Shown piece after piece: positions 27,001 through 35,600 of a DNA stretch of 64,000 nt. The translations under genes and the position numbers were made by a program. Source of the stretch: Rhodoblastus acidophilus (GTDB taxonomy: Bacteria; Pseudomonadota; Alphaproteobacteria; Rhizobiales; Beijerinckiaceae); the NCBI RefSeq assembly GCF_009720655.1, contig NZ_WNKS01000002.1, positions 62,001 to 126,000 on the forward strand, given 5' to 3'. The number at the start of each line of letters is the position of its first letter. The first letter of the stretch is position 1. The notes under the pieces are model-generated. The model was not told where the DNA came from. It saw only the letters and a program-made list of their open reading frames with translations, and searched no databases.

Positions 27001-27517
27001 CAAGGTCGGGTTGCGCTCGCGCCCTGGAAAAGGCTCGGTGTTTTCCGTCACCGCCATTCGCGCCCAGGCGCCGCCGCGCCCGGCGGCGGGCGCAGCCGAT
27101 CCCGCGCCGGCGCCGACGGGAACGGGGCCATTGGCCGGCATGGTGGTGGTGGCCGTCGACAACGATCCGCAGATTGTCGATGGCATGAAAACCCTTCTGT
27201 CCGGCTGGGGCTGCAAGGTGGTGGCCGCCGGCAGCCAGCGCGACGCCATCGCGCAGCTGGCGCGGCTGCGCTTCACGCCCGACGCGGTTTTCGCCGATTA
27301 CCATCTCGACGAAGGCGACGGCGTCGACGCCATTGTGGCGCTGCGCTGGAAATTCGGACCGCAACTGCCGGCCGCGCTGATCACGGCGGACCGTTCCGAA
27401 GACATGCGCGCGCGCGCCGACGGCAAGGACATTGTGGTGCTCAACAAGCCGCTGAAGCCAGCGGCGCTGCGGGCCTTGCTGGCGCAATGGCGCGGACGCG
27501 CCAGGGCGGAGTCTTGA
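24029..27517 (+). CDS. SSF-transporter-linked hybrid histidine kinase (CrbS/MxtR-like)
   Basis: 1162 residues: an N-terminal sodium:solute symporter domain with about 13 TM helices (1 to ~510), a linker, a PAS-like sensor (about 630-740), a coiled coil, HisKA with His800 (AAAGHDILQPLNAARLY), HATPase_c (NLISNALKYTKKG, DTGIGIPPDKQ, GLGLGLSIVERL), and a C-terminal receiver with Asp1090 (FADYHLDEG). CrbS/MxtR/CbrA proteins have this plan and couple sensing, perhaps transport, of acetate or amino acids to phosphorelay. With the CrbR/ErdR-like regulator at 21059-21751 it likely controls acetate or C2 use. Start ATG 24029 lacks a clear ribosome-binding site; ATG at 24041 is an alternative. Confidence 0.93.
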   Translation: MPDRMIGAIVIALYLLGLLALAIYGDRKSATLARDPWRKTIYALGLGVYCTSWTFFGSVGVASSNGLDFLPIYIGPMLMFGFGWPLVARVARLATAQNTTSIADFLAARYGKSQAVAAVTAAISVLGVTPYIALQIRAIATTLAIGLGQSEPFAQPSAALVDPLSAGSVVLLALFAMAFGTRRIAVGERQSGLMLTIAAESTVKLLAFLAVGAFVVWGMYDGIGDLFRRAGTDPKIHDVISAPPDPWVWATLTLLSGGAMLFLPRQFHVAIVENHDEDDIRTAAFVFPLYLVAINLFVVPLAIAGLLTFPNAFNRDLSVIALPISAGQGFVTLLAMIGGLSAATAMVVVESVALSVMVTNDLVLPVMLRLARRRASLNGGDTGARLLLARRLAIVLILAISYFYYRAAGEVLLASLGVLSFACVAQLGPAFVGALFWRRGTALGAIAGLITGVAIWAYALLAPSLDAAFAPSAELYHLQLSTLAHGALWSLAGNALAYVVFSLARRPRPIERLQADIFVGATNAPMAQAFRLWRSSVPASEVETAVARYLGEERTREAFVSYFATRGQSYDPEREADIHLLRIAEHLLASAIGAASSRLVLSLLLRRRNLSSSAALRLVDEASAALLNNRDMLQYALDFARQGISVFDADLRLTCWNREFREMFELSPDLTHFGVALDDILRSNAERGLYGPGPIDEQVATRLERLTAAEPFRVALASTGRVIETRGARMPDGGLVVTYTDVTAQQQAEQALEAANETLERRVRERTEQLTRVNDELGRAKAEAEQANISKTRFLAAAGHDILQPLNAARLYAAAMQQRAEAGAPSEEIAGLAQNVDASLEAVEDIFSALLEMSRLDAGAMRVEPANVPVEDLFRQLRIEFAPLARKRELELVFAPCSLAVRSDKKLLRRLLQNLISNALKYTKKGRVLVGARRVRGRLRIEVWDTGIGIPPDKQKAVFQEFQRLDAGAGVAPGLGLGLSIVERLARVLGHKVGLRSRPGKGSVFSVTAIRAQAPPRPAAGAADPAPAPTGTGPLAGMVVVAVDNDPQIVDGMKTLLSGWGCKVVAAGSQRDAIAQLARLRFTPDAVFADYHLDEGDGVDAIVALRWKFGPQLPAALITADRSEDMRARADGKDIVVLNKPLKPAALRALLAQWRGRARAES

Positions 27518-27559
27518 GATCGCGCCGGGTTTTTTCGGCGGACGCGGCCGGGGCCGCGT

Positions 27560-27600
27560 CCCCTCTCCCCGCTTGCGGGGAGAGGGTTAAGGTGAGGGGC
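27560..27600. repeat. Short palindromic repeat, family C
   Basis: CCCTCTCCCCGCTTGCGGGG then AGAGGGTTAAGGTGAGGGG: a hairpin plus tail found also at 30835-30903 and twice at 53393-53515. Common in Hyphomicrobiales intergenic DNA. Confidence 0.75.
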
Positions 27601-27608
27601 CGGGGCGT

Positions 27609-27678
27609 TAAAGCATTTTCAAGCGAAGCGGATGCCGGTTCGCGTGAAGAAAATGCGTCAAAACAAGAATCTAGAGCC
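27609..27678 (+). repeat. Dispersed intergenic repeat, family A
   Basis: AAGCATTTTCAAGCGAAGCG through GCGTCAAAACAAGAATCTAG; nearly the same as the copy at 11462-11525 (opposite orientation). Confidence 0.75.
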
Positions 27679-27752
27679 TCGACGCCCTCAGGACAGCGCC
27701 AATATTTGTCTCGCCGAAATTGAGCTAAGCGCCCCAGCCTGATCCCGAAGGA

Positions 27753-29021
27753 TCAAGCCGGAAACAGCTTCGCCTCTTCCACGGCCTTGTGGAAGGCGCA
27801 CACTTTCGGGGCGATATGCTTGCGGAAGCGCGAGCCGTTGAACACGCCGTAATGGCCGACATCCTGCTGCAAATGGTGATGCCGGATCGCTTCGGGGATG
27901 CTGGAGCACAGGTCCTGCGCGGCCTGGGTCTGACCCACGCCCGAAATATCGTCCTTCTCGCCCTCGACGGTCAGCAGCCCGACGCGGCGGATCGCCGCCA
28001 GATCGACCTTTTCGCCCTTGTGCATCATCTCGCCCTTGGGCAGGGCGTGATGCACGAACACGGTGTCGATGGTTTGCAGGTAGAATTCGGCGGTCAGGTC
28101 CATCACGGCCAAATATTCGTCATAGAACTCGCGATGTTTTTCCGCCGAATCGCCGTCGCCTTCGACCAGATGATTGAACATCTCCAAATGGGCGTTGACG
28201 TGGCGATCAAAATTCATCGCCATGAAGCCGGAGAGTTGCATGAAACCCGGATAGACCGAGCGGCCCACGCCCGGATAGGGGAAGGGCAGCACATGGATGC
28301 AATTGCGCCGGAACCAGGCGGGGCCGCGCTTTTCAGCGAGCTTGTTCACCGCCGTCGGGCTGCGCCGCGTGTCGATCGGCCCGCCCTTCAGCGTCATCGA
28401 CGCCGGCACATGCGGGCTGTCCTCCGCCTCCATCCGCGCGACTGCCGCCAGCACCGGCACCGACGGCTGGCACACCGCCAGCACATGGAACGGCGTTTCC
28501 TCCGCCGTGCTGAGATATTCGCAGATCTCGGCGACGTAATCGATGTAGTCGTCGAGGTCGAATTTTCCCAGGCTCAGCGGCACGATGCGCGCGTCCACCC
28601 AATCGGTGATGTAGACGTCGTGCGTCTGCAAAAATTGCTCGACCGTGCCGCGCAACAGCGTGGCGTAATGGCCCGACATGGGCGCGACGATCAGCAGCCG
28701 CGATTGCGGCGCCGAACCGGCGGGCAAGTCCCTGGTGAAATGCAGCAGGTGGCAGAACGGCTTGACCAGCACGACCTCCTCGCCCACGGCGACCTCCTCG
28801 CCATTGACGAAGACGCTGTCGATGCCGAAGGCCGGCTTGCCATAGCGGCGGGTGACGCGCTCGAACAATTCGGCGGAGGCCGCGATGTTGCGGCCCATCG
28901 GCGTATAAGCCAGGGGGTTGACCGGATTCTTGAAGGTCAAGCGGGTGAGGTCTGAAATGGCTCGCGCCGGCGCCATGGCCAACTGCGCCATTTCATAGAA
29001 CTGATAGGCAAAACGATTCAT
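27753..29021 (-). CDS. phaZ: Intracellular polyhydroxyalkanoate depolymerase
   Basis: 422 residues from the ATG at 29021 (MNRFAYQFYEMAQLAM), GGAG 7 nt upstream. It hydrolyses amorphous PHB granules to 3-hydroxybutyrate oligomers. The alpha/beta-hydrolase nucleophile is Cys184 in LAVCQPSVPVLA, as in the Ralstonia i-PhaZ family, with Asp in VEGEKDDISG and His in LQQDVGHYGVFNGSRF. Length is standard. It implies carbon storage as PHB besides glycogen, whose operon is also in this window. Confidence 0.95.
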   Translation of the reverse strand: MNRFAYQFYEMAQLAMAPARAISDLTRLTFKNPVNPLAYTPMGRNIAASAELFERVTRRYGKPAFGIDSVFVNGEEVAVGEEVVLVKPFCHLLHFTRDLPAGSAPQSRLLIVAPMSGHYATLLRGTVEQFLQTHDVYITDWVDARIVPLSLGKFDLDDYIDYVAEICEYLSTAEETPFHVLAVCQPSVPVLAAVARMEAEDSPHVPASMTLKGGPIDTRRSPTAVNKLAEKRGPAWFRRNCIHVLPFPYPGVGRSVYPGFMQLSGFMAMNFDRHVNAHLEMFNHLVEGDGDSAEKHREFYDEYLAVMDLTAEFYLQTIDTVFVHHALPKGEMMHKGEKVDLAAIRRVGLLTVEGEKDDISGVGQTQAAQDLCSSIPEAIRHHHLQQDVGHYGVFNGSRFRKHIAPKVCAFHKAVEEAKLFPA

Positions 29022-29298
29022 CTTCACGCTCCGACATGCGGGCCTGTCTCGGACCTTGGCCATTCCCCCCGCCGGCGGACATGATTTTTTTGTTAACGCC
29101 GGGCCGAATTCAAGAACTTATGAATAAAAAGTCCCGGCGTCCACGCCCTTTCCGTGAGACAAAAGCAGCAGCAAGGGCGTTTTCCCCAAATGCCGTCAAT
29201 TTTGCCACATCGGCAGGGGGAGAATTACAGGCCGTCGGCATTGCGTCGCCCCGAAGCGCGACTATGATCGCAATGGGACAGTCGGCGCGGGGGAGTTC

Positions 29299-29943
29299 AT
29301 GACGCAAATCAAGGTCGCCATCATTCCCGTGACGCCATTCCAGCAAAACTGCTCCCTGCTGATTTGCGAGAACAGCAACAAGGCCGCGGTGGTCGATCCC
29401 GGCGGCGACGTGCCGCTGATCCTGCGCGCCATCGCGCAGACGGGCGCGCAGGTGGAAAAAATTCTCCTCACCCACGGCCACGCCGATCATGCCGGAGGCG
29501 CGGCCGACTTGCGCGACAAGCTCGGCACGCCGATCGAGGGGCCGCATCTCGGCGACAAGTTCCTGCTCGACAATCAGGAGACGGCCGCCGCCATGTTCGG
29601 CTTCCCCTGCCGCAATGTGACGCCCGACCGCTGGCTTGCGCAGGGTGACGTGGTGACTTTTGGCGACGCCAGCTTCGACGTCCGCCATTGCCCCGGCCAC
29701 ACGCCGGGAAGCGTGCTGTTCATCAACACGCCGATGAATTTTTGCGTCGTCGGCGACGTGCTGTTCCAGGGCTCGATCGGCCGCACCGATCTGCCCGGCG
29801 GCGATCATGCGCTGTTCCTGCGCTCGATCGCCGCGCAAATCCTGACGCTCGACGATTCCATGGCCTTCATTCCCGGCCATGGGCCGATGGGCGCCATCGG
29901 CGAGGAACGCCGCCATAATCCCTTCCTGCAAGAATTGGTTTGA
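29299..29943 (+). CDS. MBL-fold hydrolase, glyoxalase-II-like (YcbL type)
   Basis: 214 residues, GGGAG upstream of the ATG. Metal ligands are seen in LTHGHADHAGG, CPGHTPGS, VVGDVLFQGSIGRTDLPGG and PGHGPMG, the order of the type II glyoxalase/YcbL subgroup. It probably hydrolyses thioesters such as S-lactoylglutathione or related compounds. The next gene starts 4 bp after its stop, so they form an operon. Confidence 0.92.
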   Translation: MTQIKVAIIPVTPFQQNCSLLICENSNKAAVVDPGGDVPLILRAIAQTGAQVEKILLTHGHADHAGGAADLRDKLGTPIEGPHLGDKFLLDNQETAAAMFGFPCRNVTPDRWLAQGDVVTFGDASFDVRHCPGHTPGSVLFINTPMNFCVVGDVLFQGSIGRTDLPGGDHALFLRSIAAQILTLDDSMAFIPGHGPMGAIGEERRHNPFLQELV

Positions 29944-29947
29944 TCCC

Positions 29948-30769
29948 ATGGCTTTGCGCTCGATCCTCATCCATCTCACCGCCAGCCCGCGCTGCGAGGC
30001 CCGGCTCAAGCTCACGGTCGAACTGGCGCGGCGCACGGGCGCGCGCCTGACCGGCCTGTTCTCGCAGATCGCGGAGCCTCACCGGGTCGGCGTCGCCGCG
30101 GAATGGCCGCCGAAGGCGTACCGGGAGGCCGCGGAAATCGCCCGCGCCACATTCGCCAGGGCGACCGAGGGCGTCGACGCGCATTACCAGGACCTCAATC
30201 GCGGCGCGGAAGAGGATCTGACGCCGCAATTCGTCGACTATTCCAGGCATTTCGACCTTGTCGTGCTCGGGCAGCGCATGCCCGACAATTCGCTGATCCC
30301 GCCCGACCTGCTCGAACAGATCATCGTGCAATCCGGCCGGCCGGTTCTGATCGTCCCCTATGCCGGGGGCTTTGACAGCGTTGGCGCGCGGGCGGTGTTC
30401 GCCTGGTCGGATTCGCGCTGCTGCGCCCGCGCCTTCGCCGACGCCATCCCGATGGTCGTCGAAAAGACGGAATCGCTGATCGTCAGCCTGTCCAAGGCCG
30501 GCGACGAGCAGGCGATGGCCTATCGCAGGCAATCGCTGGCGCTCGCGGCCGCCCACCTCGACGCCCATGGGCTGCAGGCGAAGACCGAGCAGATCGTTCT
30601 GGGCGAGATCGGCCTGATGGACGCGCTGCTCAACCGCGCCGCCGACCATGGCGCGGACCTGCTGGTGATGGGCGCTTTCGGCGGTTTTCGTTACCCGCTT
30701 TTCGCACGCGGCAGCGGCTCGCGCTATCTGCTCAAGCACATGACCCTGCCAGTGCTGTTCTCACACTAA
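29948..30769 (+). CDS. Universal stress protein, tandem UspA domains
   Basis: 273 residues from the ATG at 29948. Two UspA-like halves: the first (1-~145) starts ALRSILIHLTASPRCEARLK; the second (~150-273) is cut down and ends in DLLVMGAFGGFRYPLFARGS followed by RYLLKHMTLPVLFSH, matching the ATP-binding G-2x-G-9x-G(S/T) region. It lies between a thioester hydrolase and the general stress response genes, which fits a stress role. Confidence 0.92.
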   Translation: MALRSILIHLTASPRCEARLKLTVELARRTGARLTGLFSQIAEPHRVGVAAEWPPKAYREAAEIARATFARATEGVDAHYQDLNRGAEEDLTPQFVDYSRHFDLVVLGQRMPDNSLIPPDLLEQIIVQSGRPVLIVPYAGGFDSVGARAVFAWSDSRCCARAFADAIPMVVEKTESLIVSLSKAGDEQAMAYRRQSLALAAAHLDAHGLQAKTEQIVLGEIGLMDALLNRAADHGADLLVMGAFGGFRYPLFARGSGSRYLLKHMTLPVLFSH

Positions 30770-30834
30770 GGCGACGCGGCGAAATAAACGCTCCGCCTTG
30801 TGCGCCGGAAGGTTGTCCCGTATCTCGGGCGCGC

Positions 30835-30903
30835 CTTCCTTCTCCCCTTGCGGGAGAAGGTGGCGCGCAAAGCGCGCCGGATGAGGGGTACCCCGGATGA
30901 GGG
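30835..30903. repeat. Short palindromic repeat, family C
   Basis: CCTTCTCCCCTTGCGGGAGA, then AGGTGGCGCGCAAAGCGCGC and CGGATGAGGGG; two nested hairpins, related to those at 53459-53512. Lies between the stress protein gene and the convergent phyR. Confidence 0.75.
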
Positions 30904-30907
30904 GGGC

Positions 30908-31705
30908 TTACGCCGTCCGCCGCTGCGCTGGCCGCGCCTGCTCGTCGAAGAACAAGGCCTGACTGACCAGAGCCTTCACCGTCTCCGCGCGAAACGGTTT
31001 TGAAATCAGGAAGGTGGGCTCGGGCCGCTCGCCGGTGAGCAGGCTTTCCGGAAATGCGGTGATGAAAATCACCGGCGTGGCGCAGCTCTCCAGAATTTCG
31101 TTCACCGCCTCCAGCCCCGAACTGCCGTCGGCGAGTCGGACGTCGGCCAGAACCAGCCCCGGATGCTCGGCCTGCGCCAGCGCCACCGCCTCGCTGTGGG
31201 TGCGGGCCGGCCCGACCACCTGATGGCCGAGGCTGGAGACAATCGATTCGAGGTCCATGGCGATCATCGGCTCGTCCTCGATGATCGCCACCTTCGACGC
31301 CACCTGCGCGGTCAGCGCGCGGCCGACCTCCGCGATCAGGGCGGCGATCTTGTCCTTGGGGACATCGAGAATGCGCGCCGCCTGGCCCGGCGTGAACTCC
31401 TCGACCGCCGTCAGCAGGAAAACCTGTCGCGCCACCGGCGCCAGCGCCTCGATGCGGCGGTCGGGCGCGGCCGAAGCCGGTTCGCTGGCGACCGACTGCG
31501 GCATGCGCGCGTTCCAAAACAGCGAGAACAGCCGGAAGCACTCCTCGCGCCCGTCCGCCTCCGGATTGAACAGTCCGGGCGAGGCCAGCAGCTGTTTCAG
31601 CATGGCTTCGACGGCCGCGTCCCCCGCCGCCTGCGAACCGCTCATAGCGCGCGCATAGCGCCGCAAGTGAGGCATTTGCTCGACAATAACCTTGGCCGCC
31701 GACAT
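30908..31705 (-). CDS. phyR: PhyR, anti-anti-sigma response regulator of the general stress response
   Basis: 265 residues from the ATG at 31705 (AGAGGA 6 nt upstream). The N-terminal ~135 residues are a sigma-factor mimic with EcfG-like sigma2 and sigma4 parts; the C-terminal receiver has IIEDEPMIAMDLESIV and phospho-acceptor Asp188 in LVLADVRLADGSSGLEA. When phosphorylated, PhyR binds NepR and frees EcfG. It is divergent from nepR-ecfG across a 163-bp gap holding an EcfG-type promoter. No PhyK-type (HWE) kinase gene is in the window. Confidence 0.96.
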   Translation of the reverse strand: MSAAKVIVEQMPHLRRYARAMSGSQAAGDAAVEAMLKQLLASPGLFNPEADGREECFRLFSLFWNARMPQSVASEPASAAPDRRIEALAPVARQVFLLTAVEEFTPGQAARILDVPKDKIAALIAEVGRALTAQVASKVAIIEDEPMIAMDLESIVSSLGHQVVGPARTHSEAVALAQAEHPGLVLADVRLADGSSGLEAVNEILESCATPVIFITAFPESLLTGERPEPTFLISKPFRAETVKALVSQALFFDEQARPAQRRTA

Positions 31706-31793
31706 TCCGAGTCCTCTGCCTCCGGAAAGACAATACACCAATACAGGCAGCGAGATATAGGTTAGACTGCATCACCCCGCCAGCGCGCGCCCC

Positions 31794-31818
31794 GGAACGA
31801 ATTCGCCCCGGGCGCGTT
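31794..31818 (+). promoter_or_regulatory. EcfG-dependent promoter of nepR-ecfG
   Basis: GGAAC (31794-31798), a 16-bp spacer, then CGTT (31815-31818), matching the EcfG consensus GGAAC-N16/17-CGTT. It lies about 50 bp before the nepR start and faces it, so the module is probably autoregulated. Confidence 0.85.
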
Positions 31819-31868
31819 CTGCACAAAAGCCACTCGCGACGCACAGGTCGCAAACCGACATTTGGCCC

Positions 31869-32075
31869 ATGACGGACGACAGCAAAGACAACCGCGCGGA
31901 AATCGGCTTGGAGCCGCTGTTGCAGGCTCATATCGGCCGCAAGCTTCGGGAATTCTACGATTCCGCCGTTCGCGAGCCGGTGCCGGACCGCTTCAAGCTG
32001 CTGTTGGACCAGCTTGAAAACGGCGAGCTGGAAAGCGTCGGAAACCTGGCCGAGGACAAGGCCGACCCTGCATGA
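31869..32075 (+). CDS. nepR: NepR anti-sigma factor
   Basis: 68 residues. The core IGRKLREFYDSAVREPVPDR and FKLLLDQLE is the NepR signature: two helices that wrap EcfG or PhyR. Its stop overlaps the ecfG start (ATGA at 32072-32075), so anti-sigma and sigma are made in step. Confidence 0.95.
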   Translation: MTDDSKDNRAEIGLEPLLQAHIGRKLREFYDSAVREPVPDRFKLLLDQLENGELESVGNLAEDKADPA

Positions 32076-32602
32076 ACAACAGCAAGGCGCACGGACTGAA
32101 AGAGCAGCTTCTGTCGGAAATTCCGTCATTGCGCGCCTTCGCCCTGTCCTTGGCGGGCATATCCGACCGCGCCGACGATCTGGTCCAGGACACGCTGGTC
32201 AAGGCCTGGGCCAACGCCGATTCGTTCACCTATGGCGCCAACATGCGCGCCTGGCTGTTCACCATCATGCGCAACACATTCTTCAGCCAGTACCGCAAGG
32301 CGCGGCGCGAAGTGCAGGATGTCGACGGCGAGGCGGCGGCGCGGCTGGTCGCCATGCCCGACCAGATGTCGCATCTCGATTTCACCGATTTCAAGGCCGA
32401 GTTGGACCTGCTGCCCGCCGACCAGCGCGAAGCCCTGGTCCTGATCGGCGCCTCGGGCTTTTCCTACGAGGAGGCCGCGGAAATCTGCGGCGTCGCGGTC
32501 GGCACCATCAAAAGCCGCGTCAACCGCGCCCGGCGCCGCCTGATCGAGCGGCTGGCGCTGCAAGACGAGGACGAATCCGCCCCCGATGTCTCGAAAGCGT
32601 GA
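32072..32602 (+). CDS. ecfG: EcfG general stress sigma factor (ECF family)
   Basis: 176 residues. Sigma2: LRAFALSLAGISDRADDLVQ, DTLVKAW and MRAWLFTIMRNTFFSQYRKAR; sigma4: LPADQREALVLIGASGFSYE then EAAEICGVAVGTIKSRVNRA. This is the EcfG/ECF15 group that directs the alphaproteobacterial general stress response. Coupled to nepR, with a self-type promoter upstream. Confidence 0.96.
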   Translation: MNNSKAHGLKEQLLSEIPSLRAFALSLAGISDRADDLVQDTLVKAWANADSFTYGANMRAWLFTIMRNTFFSQYRKARREVQDVDGEAAARLVAMPDQMSHLDFTDFKAELDLLPADQREALVLIGASGFSYEEAAEICGVAVGTIKSRVNRARRRLIERLALQDEDESAPDVSKA

Positions 32603-32672
32603 ACGCAGGATTCGCTTGCCCATGGGCCGGCTGAGGGAAATAATGGTCCGCTTTTCCTGAAAGGGAGCGTCC

Positions 32673-35600
32673 ATGCGCCCGATTTTCAGCCTTCGCCTTG
32701 CCGCCGTTTTAATCCTCGCCGTCAGTTCAGCCCTGGCCGCGCCGCCAAAAGCGCCAAAAACGCCGCCGGCAAAAATTTACGTGAACGACGACCTCGCCTC
32801 GCAGGGCGACCAGCTCGCGCAAAAGGCGCAGGACGACACCAAGGCGCTGCGCGCCGGCGCACCCCCCGCCGAACTGCGCCGCCAGTTCACCGAAGCCGCG
32901 CTGCGCAACGACCTGCCGCGCCAGATCACGCTGCTCGAAGCCCTGGCCGCCGCCACCCCCGACGATTCGTCCCTCTGGCTGACGCTCGGGCGCGCGGAGT
33001 TGTCGGCCGCCTCGCGAAAAGACCTCGACGAAAGCACGCAGAAGGATCTGGCCCAGGCGGCGGCCTGGCTGGCCTACCAGAAAGCCAAAAACGGCGCCGA
33101 CGAGGCCAACGCCCTCGCCCTGATCGGCCAGGTCTATGCGTCGCGCGAGTCCTGGCGCGACGCGCTGAACGTCAACGCGCTCGCCCTCAAGGCGCATGAC
33201 GACCCCGAACGGCGCAAGCTCTACGAAGACATGCGCGAGAAGCACGGTTTTCGCGTTCTCAAATACACAATCGACAACGAATCGGCCAATCCGCGCGCCT
33301 GCTTCCAATTTTCCGAAGACCTTTTGAGGACCCGCACCGATTTCACCCCGTTCATCACCGTCGCCGGCCAGACCTCTCCGGCCATTTCGCAGGACAGCCA
33401 GCAGCTTTGCGTGGAAAACCTGAGGCATGGCGAGCATTACGCCGTGACCCTGCGCGCCGGCCTGCCCTCGCAGGTCGGCGAGGACCTGCTCCACCCGCAA
33501 AATTACGATCTCTACATCCGCGACCGCAGCCCCAGCGCGCGCTTCACCGGCCGCAATTACGTGCTGCCGCGCGTCGGCCCCGAGGGCCTGCCGATCGTCT
33601 CGGTCAACACCCAAAAAATCAACGTCGACATATTTAGAGTCGGCGACCGCAACCTGTTGCCGACCATCCGCTCCGAGGATTTTTTAAGCCAACTCAGCAG
33701 TTACCGGCTGCAACAGCTCGGCAATGCCGATGGAACGAAAATCTGGAGCGGGACGCTCGAAGCCAAGTCCGAGTTGAACAAGGATGTGGTCACCGACTTC
33801 CCGGTGATGGAGGCGTTGGGAACGCCGCAGCCGGGCGTCTATGTGATGAGCGCGCGGGCCGCCGACGATCTCGGCGGCGACGAAAGCTACGACACGCGGG
33901 CGACGCAATGGTTTGTGGTCTCCGACCTCGGCCTCACCGCGCTGAGCGCGCCCGACGGCGTCACGGTGCTGGTGCGCTCACTCGCCGACGCCGCGCCGAA
34001 ACCGGGCGTGGAGGTGCGCCTGCTGGCCAAAAACAATGAGGTGCTGGCGACGGCGAAAACCGACGCGCAGGGGGCGGCGCGCTTCGACCCCGGCCTGTCG
34101 CGCGGCGAAGGCGGGCTCGCCCCCGGCCTGATCGTGGCGAATGACGGCAAGGCCGACGCCAACTTTTTGGATCTGCAACAAAGCGCCTTCGACCTCGCCG
34201 ACCGCGGCGTGAAGGGCCGCGCCGCCCCGGCGAAACTCGACGCCTTTGTCTATGCCGAGCGCGGGGTCTATCGCTCCAACGAAACGGTTTTCCTCACCGC
34301 CCTGTTGCGCGACGCCCAAGGGACCGCCGTCGCCCAGACGCCGGTGACCCTGGTGGTCAAGCGCCCCGACGGCGTCGAATTTTTGCGCACCACCACCACC
34401 GATCAGGGCCTCGGCGGGCGCAGCCTGTCGTTCAAACTGCCGGCCACCGCCAATTCGGGCGGCTGGACGGTGGAGGCCTTTGTTGACCCCAAAAGCCCGG
34501 CGCTGGGCGAAACCTCGTTCCTGGTGGAAGATTATATCCCCGAGCGCATGGACATGACGCTCGCGGCGAAAGCCGCCAACGCCAAGCCGGGCGAAACCAT
34601 CACTGTCGACGCGACCCTGCGCTATCTCTACGGCGCGCCCGGCGCCGGCCTGAACATTTCCGGCGAGGTCGAAATCAGCCAGGCTAGGGACCACGGCCTG
34701 CCCGCCCTCGCCGGTTATGAGGCGGGAACGACCGACGAAGAATTTTCCAACATCAAGAACGACATCGAGACCGACGCCGAAACGGACGACGAGGGCAAGG
34801 CCAGCGTCGAAATCGCCCTGCCGGAAGCCCAGGCGACCCGGCCGCTCGAAGCCAAGATCACCCTGCGCGCCGGCGAAACCGGCGGCCGCGCCATCGAGCG
34901 TCAGGTTTTTGTGCCGCTGCTGCCGAACACCAGCTTGATCGGTGTGAAAAAAACCTTTGGCACGCTCAGCGAAGGCGCCCAGGCGACATTTGACGTCATC
35001 GCCATCGGCCCCGACGGAAAACGCAAGGCGCAGAAGAACGTGCAGTGGACGCTGTACCGCGTGAACAACGATTATCAGTGGTACAAGCAGGATGGCCGCT
35101 GGACCTTTGAACAGATCAACTCCACGTCAAAAATCGCATCGGGCCTTGTCGATCTGGCGAAGGACCAGCCGGCGAAAATCGCCGCCATGGTCGGTCTCGG
35201 CCGCTATCGGCTCGACCTGCGCGGCGATGACCCCAAGGACGCACAGACCTCCGTCAGCTTCGACTCCGGCTGGTCGAGCGAGGCCAAGGCCCCGACGCCC
35301 GACCTTCTCGACCTCACGCTCGACAAATCCGCCTATGCGAGCGGCGAAACGCTGACGGCGAAAATCACCGCGCGCGCCGACAGCAAGGCGACCCTCGCCA
35401 TTATCGGCGACAAGACCCACGCCACGGTGCTGGCCGACCTGAAAAAAGGCGAGAACGAAATCAAATTGCCGGTTGGCGCCGACTGGGGCGCCGGGGCCTA
35501 TGCGGTGGCGCTGGCCCATCGCCCGCTCGACAAGGCGGCGCAGCGCAATCCCGGCCGCGCCATCGGTGTCGCCTGGTTCGCCATTGACGCGCCGGCGCAC

